64,000 nt of DNA from Brachypterus glaber (lineage: Eukaryota > Arthropoda > Insecta > Coleoptera > Kateretidae): NCBI GenBank assembly GCA_958510825.1, contig OY294051.1:4216001-4280000 (forward strand). The letters are read 5' to 3'. This document shows positions 13,391 through 24,600 of the stretch, piece after piece. A program made the position numbers and the translations under genes. Numbering within the stretch: position 1 is the stretch's first letter; every line of letters starts with the position of its first letter. The notes beneath the pieces are model-generated. The model did not search any database. It was not told the DNA's origin and was given only the letters and a program-made list of their open reading frames with translations.

Positions 13391-13688
13391 TGTAGTGGGC
13401 GCGTTTCCCATAAAGAGAATATAAAAAAATCCAAAATATTTATAGCCAGGGGTGACGCAAATGGGGGGTGGTTAGATTTCTTTTAAAATTCTGGTACCGA
13501 TAACAGTGCAGGCATGATTCCTTTTTGAATAACTATTTGTTAATCACTACATCCATTTTTTAAATAATTAATTGGCAAGTCATAAGTCATTGTTATTACG
13601 CATTATTGGCGCCCAGCGAAGGGTATCGTTCTGAACTTATTACTTTAGCACTCACTATACTACACCCAGAAAAGTAATTAGTTAACTT

Positions 13689-14330
13689 TAAGTAGATATT
13701 AAATAAATAAATAAATAAATATACCATTGAATAATAGTTATTTATGGTACTAGTGGGTAAAGAGAGGGCAATATCGGTTTACCCATGAGTGCCATACAAG
13801 GTTTTATTCAATAAATAGCTTAGGAATTCATATTTTTATTAAAAATTTTAATGACATTTACAAGAAAATAATTTGACAAGTGACAGTTGAGTGGGTAAAA
13901 TAAATAATTATCCACTCAATAAAGTANNNNNNNNNNNNNNNNNNNNNNNNNNNNNNNNNNNNNNNNNNNNNNNNNNNNNNNNNNNNNNNNNNNNNNNNNN
14001 NNNNNNNNNNNNNNNNNNNNNNNNNNNNNNNNNNNNNNNNNNNNNNNNNNNNNNNNNNNNNNNNNNNNNNNNNNNNNNNNNNNNNNNNNNNNNNNNNNNN
14101 NNNNNNNNNNNNNNNNNNNNNNNNNNGGTTTTATCCAATAAATAGCTTAAGAATTCATATTTTTATTAAAAATTTTAATGACATTTACAAGAAAATAATT
14201 TGACAAGTGACAGTTGAGTGGGTAAAATAAATAATTATCCACTCAATAAAGTAAAAGCCACGCGGGGTTTATTATTGAGTTTACCTATTTAAAATAAAGC
14301 TGGTAATTGTCTTATTATCTGTATGTATTG
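13689..14330 (+). repeat. Repeat family G, broken by the assembly gap
   Basis: Element with phrases GGGCAATATCGGTTTACCC, GACATTTACAAGAAAATAA, ATCCACTCAATAAAGTA and GCCACGCGGGG. The 127 bp before the gap (13800-13926) and after it (14127-14253) are the same segment with two differences. Confidence 0.7.
13927..14126. other. Assembly gap, exactly 200 N
   Basis: A round-number placeholder gap inside a single family G element. Reading frames running through it are meaningless. Confidence 0.99.
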
Positions 14331-15815
14331 GATTAACCATTTTACTACATTTCAAATGATTTATCACATCCGCTGTTGCTTTAGCGTACATTATTATGGG
14401 GATATTTCATATACATGTACTGTATATTTTATGCTATACATATTTAAAGTTTCAAGTCAATATCTTTCACTTTTGACAGATACTGTACAATTTTTCTTTA
14501 TAAAATATTATTTAGGTATTTAATACAACAGGGTACCCACAGGTTTGGGAAGTCAATGAAAATTCGGGAAATTCCAGCAAACTAAAGGTTATCTGGAAAA
14601 CCTACCTACCTATCCTAGGAAACTTATCTATCCGATGCTCTACTTTTCGCCTTAAAGTCAGTTAAAGTATTTTTTCTACGACCTAGTTAGTAGTTAGTGC
14701 CTATTTCCCACCCGTTGACTATGACAACGATTGTAAAATCAACTGATTGATTATACATATCTGCTGTCAAAAAATTAGTAAACGTCAAGCACATAACCTC
14801 AAATTTTAAGATAATTATTGAATTTTTTAAATGTTTAGGTGTTAGGTCGTAGGAAAAATAGTATACGCACCTCGACGCAAACCATTTCAGTGCATTTTTC
14901 TATTCTAAAACGTATTTATCACCGTTCTGGGACCTGGGACAAAAAAAAAGTTTTTATACCTTATAATCATAAAATGGTTGTATTATGCTTAAAGTTAACG
15001 ATTACCCTTCGTATATCAAAAGAGCTACGTTTCATATACCTTCTTAATAAGAGGTTCTCTTGTCAATATATAAAACGTTGCATGATTATCGGAATGTTTT
15101 TAGAACGTCCGAAACGTTCCGACTTTAACCAAAGATTTTAAATTAAATTCGTGACTGTACCTTTTCATTATGCAACACGCAATTGTTCTGACTTTTGTTC
15201 TTGTTTTTAGCCTGAAAATCCCGAAAACTTCAGGGTTTTCAACCTAGCGAAAATTGTTTTATCTATAAAATATAACGTTTATGATGGAAAATCTTGGAAA
15301 ACTTGTTTTATTTGTAAATAAATCAATAAGAAATAGTATTACTAGAATACATTATCCATTACTATTAAAGTATATTACTCTTTTTGCATGTAGCAAATAT
15401 TTATGCATAAAATAAATAAGATTCCATATCTATTACATTTAATTTAGTTACCCTAACGTTGGGCCGCATGTTTTTGGGTTTGGACTTTTTATATCTACAG
15501 GGTGTCCTACATTTTTTTACACAGTCTATTAACTATTATTATTATTTATTGCAATATATTTATTTATTTATTTATAGCATTTTATATTTTTTATTTAATA
15601 TATTATTATTATTTATTACAATATATTGTAATACTTGCGTATAAAATAAAAATGGCCAAATCTGAATGTAATAAATATAATAATCATGACTCGGTTAAGT
15701 TAAAAATAGGGTACCTCATTTCACCACCTTTTTGGGGCTTCTATCACCCATAGGAACCAGATCCAAAAAATGGCTTCTTGGAAATGGCCTAATTAAAAAT
15801 GTACTTTAAAATACA
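14331..15815. other. No gene recognised
   Basis: AT-rich. TACAGGGTGTCC at 15497 resembles a family A end without a partner. Short frames at 14839-15141 and 15459-15753 look non-coding. Confidence 0.5.
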
Positions 15816-16543
15816 CAGGGTGATCAATAACTGCCATGCCAAAAGTGGTGGTTCTACATACAAAAATATAAAAAAAAGTTCCTATAAAGGTTGGTCCGGA
15901 AATGAGCCCTAAGGGGGCTACGGTCCTTTAAAATTGTAATAAAAATAAGGTTTTTAATTAATAACTCTGTTGCCCTTTAAGCTAGAGCGACGAGCTTTTG
16001 CACGTATACTATTAATAATAAGGGCAATAAGTTCATGTTAATTTATTTTTTTGAATTTATTCAGAGGCGTTCCTAGACGAACAAAATATGTGAGGTTTAA
16101 CACATTTTTGCCCCAAACTTTTTTATGTGTATTTTTTTTAATTTTTTTGTAAAAAATATAGATTCCTTAAGTAAAAATACATAAAAAATGTCATATAGTG
16201 GAACACTGTAGGAGCAACCGTTTAAAGAAAAATGCGATTAAGTAGAAGTAACATTTTGTGCCACCAAAAATGTTAGTTTTTAAAAGTCTATTACTCCTTT
16301 AATATTAAATTTAGGTGTTTTGATGAGAAAACTTTTTTACTCAGTTTTAAATGAGGAATCGCCCTGGAGCATTAAAATTTTATTCATGCTTTTTTTTTGT
16401 TCCCCAATTAATATGTCATCTTTGGAGGGCCGTAGCTCCCTTAGGGCTAATTTCCAGACCAACCTTTATAGAAACTTTTTTTTTATATTTTTGGAAGTAA
16501 AATTACCTTTTAAATTTTGGCATGGCAGTTACTGATCACCCTG
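15816..16543. mobile_element. MITE family A
   Basis: CAGGGTGATCAATAACTGCC...CTGATCACCCTG with the same arms and inner body as 37000-37735. 728 bp. Confidence 0.8.
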
Positions 16544-16941
16544 TATATAAAATACAGCCGGGAAAAAATAACTTAATGAAAATGGTCACCAGCTCTTAGA
16601 CTACAATTAAAAAAAGGTATATAAAACCATAGTTTAAGATTATGTAAGATTATAAAAACTATAATTTCTTGCTCTAAATTCCCTGATATTCATGTTACAT
16701 GAAACAACAAGCCTTTATCAATAGTCAGGGAAAAGTTGGATTGGCATCTCAACTATTTTACAAAAAAGCACTTCTATTATGGTTTTATTATACTCTTTTC
16801 AGCACGCAGTGCTAGAAGAGTATTATACGATGGTTTTTAATTTTTTAAAGTTAACATTTTAGTATTTAATTTTTAGTCCTCGAAACGTGAAATTGCACCT
16901 TCAAATAAATTTTTCTCGAAAATGGTTAATCTTACAGAATT

Positions 16942-17195
16942 CAACGAACTAATAACTCTTCTCTCTAGAATACGCATACCGTTAATATAAAGTATCGCCA
17001 ACATCTCGGTTTGTTTGTAAACAAATAGTAGGTATATTCAGGCCTGAACAATATCAGTTACCAGTAACTGTTATTGTTGTCTCTGTTAGAACAAAGCTGT
17101 GCGAGTAAGACAGACAAATGTATATGTTGGCTACGTTTTTGTCAGTTTTTACAAATGAAATGCCTATTCTAGAGAGAAGAGTTATTAGTTCGTTG
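16942..17195 (+). mobile_element. hAT-type MITE, copy 1
   Basis: 254 bp with ~35-bp inverted termini starting CAACGAACTAATAACT. Flanked by 8-bp ACAGAATT / ACAGTATT (one mismatch), the target size of hAT transposons. Confidence 0.8.
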
Positions 17196-17999
17196 ACAGT
17201 ATTACAACAAGAGTACCTATTTAATGTATTTTGACCTGAGGAATCATGTTCCAATAATAAAATTACAAAAAAGTTACGCAGAAAACTCATAAGGTCCCTC
17301 AGTTTCGCACGCCCCTGTTTAAAAAACGTACATGAAAATAACATACGAAAATGGTTCGTATTAGGATTAGTTCACATGCGAAACCTCGTCGCTCTATCTC
17401 AAAAGGTACCAGAGTTATTAATTAAAAACCTTATTTTTGTTACAATTTTTTTTTTTTTCGAAAAAAGTCCCTTTAAAAAAAGTTAACTTTAGGAGGCACA
17501 ACTTTTCAAAGAATTATGAAAAATTAAAAGAAACCCACAAACTTTCAATTCTTAGAAAATATCACCTTAATTTATAGAAATATCCCTACCATATGAAAAA
17601 ACATTTCAAAAACAAAAAAGTTATGGGGATGGATAGTATAAACAATGTGCGCTTTGAGCTCAAAGAAATCATATTTTGCGAAGTATATGGAGAAAAACGC
17701 AATATACTATACACTGTGAAGAGTATACTATGGAATGCGAAGCATTACATATCTTCAAGGCTTGTTATAGCAAAGACACGAAACTTTTTAAGCCATACAC
17801 GGCACATACTATACAAACAATACAAGTACGTATTAGAAAAAAAAAAGAATGCTAATGGAATTCAATGAGGAAATTCTTATAAGAAAATATTTAGTTGGGG
17901 AATTTTATTTAATAATAATAAAAAACTTTTTTAAACACGCGTGGTACACGCTTAAACTAAACTACTAAAAATGCATGCGTAAAAAATTGAAAATTAAAC

Positions 18000-18668
18000 T
18001 AGATGAAACGTTGCAAGCACCCTGTCAAAACATCCGCACTATTGTACACTAGAGCCATCTACTTTGCAAATTTCAAATCAGGTGTTTTGTTTGATTTTAA
18101 ATTCTGTATCTTTAAAACATTATATTCTAGCAAAAAACTGTATATAACATTTTTTATAGGGCTTAAAAAGATCTTTTATTTAAAATATATTTTTTTGAAA
18201 TCAAGTTATAAATATGTGAGATATGCTAAAAAAACCTTTTACTGCTTTAAACGCCAATATCTCGAAAACAATGCGTTTTAGGAAAACGTTGTTTATAACA
18301 TTTTTTGACCAATTTAAAATTATCTTTTATATAAGTGCTAAATTAACCAAATACAATAAGAATTGCCTTAATTATAAACAAAAAACGCTAAAAAAGGAGT
18401 TTTACCCAATCGTTTACCCCCAAAATCTAATCAGCTCTTCGGAATACAATAAGAAACAATATGCAAAAAACCGTAAGTCGATATCTCATGTAGAAATGGA
18501 GTTGGAGAGTTTACACCCAGACAGACAGACAGACGGACGCAAAATTTTTTTTTACTGATTTCGACTCGAAGAATGGTCTAAAACGTAGAGAAATGTGAAA
18601 AAAACGTGGTCAAAGATTTTGACTTTTCGGCGAAGATTTCAATACATCGGCACTAAGTACCGATGTAA
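18000..18668 (+). repeat. Repeat family E, copy 2
   Basis: Starts TAGATGAAACGTTGCAAGCA and ends ATCGGCACTAAGTACCGATG. The open frames at 18003-18281 and 18223-18558 are chance frames that recur in other copies. Confidence 0.7.
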
Positions 18669-19369
18669 AAAATAATATTGCTGTTTTTGGTTTCAAGATG
18701 TTTTATATGTAAAAAACTGAATTACGCGAAAAAATCAGTCTATCGCATATTTCAGGCTAAAAATTTGCATGGGAGTAAGGAAGTCAAAGGTAAATGTTTT
18801 TAGAAATTATCTCAATTTGAAAGAAATATTTGAAAATATTTTTCTCTTATTTTCTTTTAAATAAACATTTTTTTTCTATATTAATGGATGGTATACCCAA
18901 TCATTAACACTAAACCAAGAATTTGAACACACTGTAAAAAGTAAGATGAATATTCAGTTACAAATGGATGGGAAATCGGAAGTTAATATCCTACAATTGT
19001 ACTTTAGTTTTTGTTAAAAACACGGAACATTTCATCTCCGTCCTTAAATATTAAAGTACGTGACTAATGTTTTTAACAAAAAAAGCACATTTGAATAGGA
19101 TCATAACTTCATATCCATTTGTAACTGAATATTCAGTTTACTTTTTAGTGTATTGAAATGTCAGAATTAATAAATTAACATAACTAACATTTGATTTAAT
19201 TCTTAATTAGTTTAGTGTTGATTGGTAAATCAACCTTGAGTAAAGAAGTATAAACTTAATTTTAATTGGTCAAAGTTACCTATAAAAAATATTTTTAATA
19301 TTTCAAATTTTGGCGAAGGCGCATCTATTGTTACAAAATGTAAAATAGAAAAAATTAGTATATTATTTT

Positions 19370-19922
19370 ACTAAGAGGAAAAGTGAAGCTTTTATTTTAC
19401 TACTCTGTAGAATTTACGGACGACGCAAAGCGGAGTCCGGAAACTACAAACGAGTAAAAAAAGCACTTTTCCTCTGAGTATATTAATTTTTGAATTTAAT
19501 TTATTAAGTAATAAAGTATGTTTTTTTTTTTATTAAAATAGACCAATAAAACCCTTTCGAAATAAACTTAAATCTTCCTTAGCTCATTTTTAATTTTTTT
19601 CGTATGCTAAATCGTACACTTTTCGCGATTTCGATGGTAACTTGTCTAATGTAGCATTTGTAATTTTGGAGAGATTTGTAGGTGTATAAACCAAATATTT
19701 TTTTCAATCATTTTTAATTAATTTCACGAGTCAACCACCTGTTTACATAATAAACAAACAAGTTTGAAGTATGGCTGTCATCAAAGTCAAAGCGTGCTGC
19801 CGCCAGTGGTGATGCTTTTTTTTACGGCGTACAACAATGGACTCATTTTTTTACTGTAAAAAAATAGAACACTAACTAGTGTGTTCAGTTATAAAATATG
19901 AACATTTTAGTACGACTAAAGA
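19370..19922 (-). repeat. Repeat family D, copy 2
   Basis: Reverse complement of 12443-13090 with the same terminal hairpin at the left. Flanked by ~70-bp direct repeats (19284-19356, 19923-19993). Confidence 0.65.
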
Positions 19923-20261
19923 AAAAAATATTTTTAATATTTCAAATTTTTGCGAAGGCGGATCTATTGGTACAAAGTGTAAAATAGAAAAAAAAATGTG
20001 TGTTTCATTACTCCCATGTCGATTAGGTGGTTCTACTCAAACTGAAAACAATTTTTTTTTAACTGGGTTTTAACCTGTTGAGTTTATACAAAAATATAAA
20101 TAAAATATAAAAGTATGTAATTTTGTTTTGTTGTTCTTTTTAAGTTTCTTGTTATTTTTTGTAAATTTGCCAGATTTTAAAAATATATATGAAAACTTTA
20201 AGAAGTTAAAGTTTATACGAGTATAATGCAAAAATCAAAGATATGCCATATATTTTATTGA

Positions 20262-21020
20262 ACTTCCATTATTAATTATATTAATAACTACTAGCTACTA
20301 GTTTTTAACTACAAACTAAACAATTTTTTTATTTAAATATTTATAATTTTAGTTGACTGCTATTTTACCAACTATATTCTAAAAAGTAGATGTCCCATTT
20401 CTCCAAATTTAACATTGATATTGCTATAGTATAGTATTTTTTTTTGTGTAACTAAAGCGTATTTCCAAAACGTAATACTAAATGCTAATAAAAATCAAAA
20501 AGTAAAAATATTTTCTTTTAAGCAAGAATTTTAAATTTTTGCTCAAATCTAATCTAAATAATAAAACAATATTTTTTATATGTTTAGTCAACTTCTACAA
20601 TGGCGGAGCCTTGTCCACCAGTTTCCGGCTTATTGCCCGTATTGGTTACATTAGATTGCTTATAGTAGACGCCAGAGATATAAGAGGACTGGACAAAAAA
20701 AGTAATAATATTTGAAACTGAGTATAGAAACATTTCTAAATTACATAATAATACAGATAAATTCATTATATGTTTGGTGGGAGACGGGGATGAAGAATAA
20801 AAAGAAGAGGGAATGGGAGAAGAATGGTAAAATTGGTATAACAAGTAAACAATTTATTTTATTTGTCCTTTTTACTTAATCCAATAAAATTTAATTACGC
20901 CTGTCTCACATTGATATGACATATCAATGTGAAACATTGAAACATTGTTTCAAATGTAAACATTCTACTATATCTCTGGCGTCTACTATACTTATATTTC
21001 AATTTGTACTCAAATTCATA
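20262..21020 (-). pseudogene. Tandem duplicate of the Hsp70 3' end, deleted and interrupted
   Basis: 20262-20657 matches the 3'UTR and last codons of Hsp70 (about 21045-21440) along its whole length. It still encodes TNTGNKPETGGQGSAIVEVD and a stop. Against the real exon it lacks about a dozen codons ([12 protein letters not shown]), and the ending reads VEVD instead of EEVD. The match resumes at about 20994-21018 (codons for the EYKLK segment) beyond an inserted inverted-repeat element. No upstream exons of this copy are present, so it is a broken 3' fragment, not a gene. Confidence 0.8.
20658..20993. mobile_element. Small inverted-repeat element inside the duplicated Hsp70 exon
   Basis: About 336 bp bounded by inverted copies of TAGTAGACGCCAGAGATA (22 bp in all). 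Alignment with the intact exon shows that it splits the duplicated coding segment. The flanks are TA-rich, so a TA target duplication is possible but cannot be proved. No coding capacity seen. Confidence 0.6.
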
Positions 21021-21108
21021 CCCATGCCATTTATAATTTTATTAAAGTAGCAATATTAATAATAATAATAATAACTACTAGTTAGTTATTAACTAAAAAA
21101 TAAACAAT

Positions 21109-21114
21109 TTTATT
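21109..21114 (-). terminator. Hsp70: Candidate polyadenylation signal of Hsp70
   Basis: AATAAA on the minus strand about 240 nt after the stop codon. An equivalent AATAAA (20327-20332) is retained in the downstream duplicate. A second AATAAA lies only 4-9 nt after the stop and is too close to be the main signal. Confidence 0.4.
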
Positions 21115-21351
21115 GTTTAAATATTTAGAATTTTAGTTAATTGCAATTGTAGCAACTATTTCTAGAAAGTAGATTTAACATTGCTTATAGTTTAGTTTGT
21201 TTAATTTTTCCCCGTGTAACTCAAGCATATTTCTAAAACGTGAACCTAATGTTAATAAAAATCAAAAAATAAAAATATTTTCTTTTATGCAAGAATTTAA
21301 AATTTTTGCTCAAAATAATCTAAATATTAAAAAACAATATTTTTTATTTCT

Positions 21352-21671
21352 TTAATCAACTTCTTCGATGGTGGGGCCTTGTCCACCTTGCCCACCGGTT
21401 TTCGGCTCATTGCCATTTCCTTTGTGCAATTTCGTCATTATCGGGTTGCACGTATTGGTTAACTCTTTCAACTTGTACTCAAATTCGTCCTTTTCGGCTG
21501 TTTGGTTATTGTCCAACCATGAAATGCAGTTTTGCACTTCTTTCGTAGCTTTTTCTTTGTCATCAGCACTCAACTTGCTTCCAGCATCATCTAAAGCCTG
21601 CTTCACACTGTACACGTAAGTTTCGAGGTTGTTTTTGCTGGCGATTCTGTCCCTTTGTCTTTCGTCCTCTT
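21352..21671 (-). CDS. Hsp70: Hsp70 last coding exon, residues 528-633 and stop
   Basis: Starts after TTTGCAG and encodes the helical lid, including the conserved phrases [18 protein letters not shown] and [10 protein letters not shown], then a short G/Q tail and EEVD. The stop TAA is 21352-21354. Confidence 0.95.
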
Positions 21672-24600
21672 CTGCAAAAAAATATAGTATATTACATAAC
21701 ACGTGCGAAAAGTGGGAACATTGACAACATTGCCTTTAGGCGAGTGAGGACAAATTATTTATGTAGAGCACAAACAAAATCGGACCTCATATGGTACCTT
21801 GAGGAGAACCCCAGACTCCGGAAAAAGTGGTAGCGTTTACTTTTAGACACATTTGTTCTCAAGAGTATAGTCCCTGAATTGTGATTTTCTTTTTCGTTTT
21901 TTTGCAAGAGGAGAAAATGTGAAATCAAAGTTCAGGGACCTTACTCAATAGAAAAACGTTGCTAGTACTGAAGGATAGAGCTTGTTGTTTTTGACTTAGC
22001 AAAGGCTTACGATACGGTAAGCTATGAATATCATTAAACAGACGTGTGCAGCAGATAATATGATGAGCAAGGGCTGACATGTGCGGCTAAAAATAGACAA
22101 TATTGACGTACATATGCAGACTTGTGCGGGTAAATCCAGAAAAAATTGACGGGCATAGGCATAGGCAGGGCAGGGTATATGACAATAGTGCCACTAACTA
22201 AATGACGGGTAAAATCAGACAAACGTAGACATCCAAATGCGGGTAACGAAAACTTGTACGGGTGAAAGCAGATCAAATTGACTTGCCGCCGACCTACACT
22301 GCCCTACTACGCTAGAAAGCAGTAACTCCATTTGTCGCCTAGCGACGTTTTGACGTCAACTCTGATGTAATATTTTGAAAACGCTGTAACAGGTAAAAGC
22401 AGATAAAATAACAAGCATGGGCAGACTTAGGTGGGTAAAAATAGACAAAATTGACATACACATGCAAATTTGGGCGAGTAATACTTATGACTTGTATCCT
22501 TTGCCAAGTCAAAAACATGCATAAAGCTTTATGCTTTACTACTAGCAATGTTTTTCTATTTTTATTCAGCAAATGAAGCGAAGTATTTAATCGGAATATT
22601 TAATATTAAATATTTAGATCAAATTAAGGTTGTTGGCTAACCATCAAAACACTGGACAAAGTAATAACTAACTGATCGAGTGACCCTAAGCAAGACAACC
22701 AACTTGCTAACTTAAGACCTAGATCTAGTGTCCCTAAGAAAGACATGGTATGAATACTATCTCTTGACGATTGTTCTTTTTCCGACAAGAGGCATAAGAT
22801 TGAAAACAACCTATTCAGTATTTAATCACTTAAATTCTCTTACATTAAAGCAGAAACCTTTTACAAACCTATGGTAACATTACTTCAAATTTACCATTCA
22901 TTTGACAATAAAATCGTAATTGATTTGAGTAAATGTCATGTTAATGGAGCTCTCTACAACTAGAATTATGAAACAAAAGACGTCTACCCTATCTCTATAT
23001 CGTTTGTGCTACACTTTCCAACCAACCAAATAAATACTGTATTTGTTTTTCATACAACAAATACAGTATTTATTTGGTTGGCCGGAAAGTGTAGCACTGA
23101 GCGGCACGAACGAACATAGCTAATGTGAATCTGTAGAATAAGATAATTCTACTAAAATTTAGATGGCGCCAGTAATTTCTTTAATAAAAATAATATAGTT
23201 ACACTTCTCGCCCGGCCAAGTAAATATTGTATTTGTTCAACAAAGAACAAATATAGAATTTGTTTGGTTGGGTGGAAGTGGGAGTATGTCTTCTATCCTT
23301 TTTGGGTAGAACTTTTGTCCCTGTCTAATCTAACGGGAGAAATCGCCATTGGGTTAAAAAAATCTGTTTTTTTTTTCAGTGTATTTTGTTTATGGTTCTG
23401 TGATACTTACCTTTGTACATTTCTGCCTCGTTCAGCATTTTCTCGATCTCCCTTTGCGATAAACGGCCCTTGTCATTTTTGATGGTGATTTTCTTGGATT
23501 TTCCGGTGCCGCCTTCGACGGCCGAGACGTTCAAAATGCCGTTGGCGTCCAGATCAAAGGTCACGTCGATTTTGGGAATTCCCCTGGGGGCCGGCGGGAT
23601 ACCGGTCAAATCAAATGTGCCTGGAAAAATTCGGATTTTGCATTGTTACATTACAAAGGTCCACAAGAAAGACAATTTCTCTTTACCTACCAGACTATTT
23701 TGACTTTTCGGCGAAGATTTTAATACATCGGCACTCTTAGTAGCACTAAGTGCCGATGCAATATAGTCTGGTAAGTAGTAATTAACCCTAATTTTATTTT
23801 GTCGGCCGATGGCTACCCTGGTAGAAAAGTACATAAATCTAACTTAACATAACATTAGATTAGTGACATTTTTATGTTTAGTCTCAAACGTTATACAAAA
23901 ACGTTATAAAATATATAAATCTAACCTTAAAAACTAACGTTTGACAAAAACGTTATAAAATATATAAATCTTACCTTAGAAACTAAAGTTTGACAAAAAC
24001 GTTATAAAATACATAAATCTAACGTTAGTTTCCTAACTAAATTCTAACCTTTTTCTAACCTTATTCTAACTTTAAATATTTTTTAAATTTCCATTATTAA
24101 TACGTAAGCTATAGTAGAAAATACTCATTTCAGACAGCTATGTGCCTAGGTTTGTTAATTATTTATTATTTCTATAGTTTAAAAAAATATCTCCCAAAAG
24201 TCAAAATTATAGTAAGTCTGGCAACGCTGTACTATAATTGAACAAATATTTTAAGACTCTGAATGTATAAATAAATATTAACTAACTAAATATAAAGTTT
24301 TTCTAAGAGGTAAACGTATTTATCGAAGTATAACAGCATATTACACGAAAAATATTTAGGGCCACCTAAAAAGATGGCTATTTTATAAATAAATGTAACG
24401 AAATTATGTTCAAAAATATTATGATTGTTAAAATATATTAAGATTTATTTATATAAATAAATTTGTCTCCAGCTGCCATTTTATGATCCAGGTAGAAATT
24501 TTCTAATTGGCCACGCCCCCTCCGAAAGTTAGAAATTAAACGTACTTATAACGTATTTCTAACTTAAAAATCTAACGTTAGATTAACGTTTGTAACTAAC

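Noticed and set aside
13891..14145. Frames across the N gap
   Set aside because: They consist of unknown bases.
18003..18558. Frames of 92 and 111 codons
   Set aside because: They fall in repeat family E and recur with indels in other copies; no domain.
20584..20844. Second functional Hsp70 C-terminus exon
   Set aside because: Internal deletion, altered EEVD and an inserted element; no upstream exon that would splice to it was seen.
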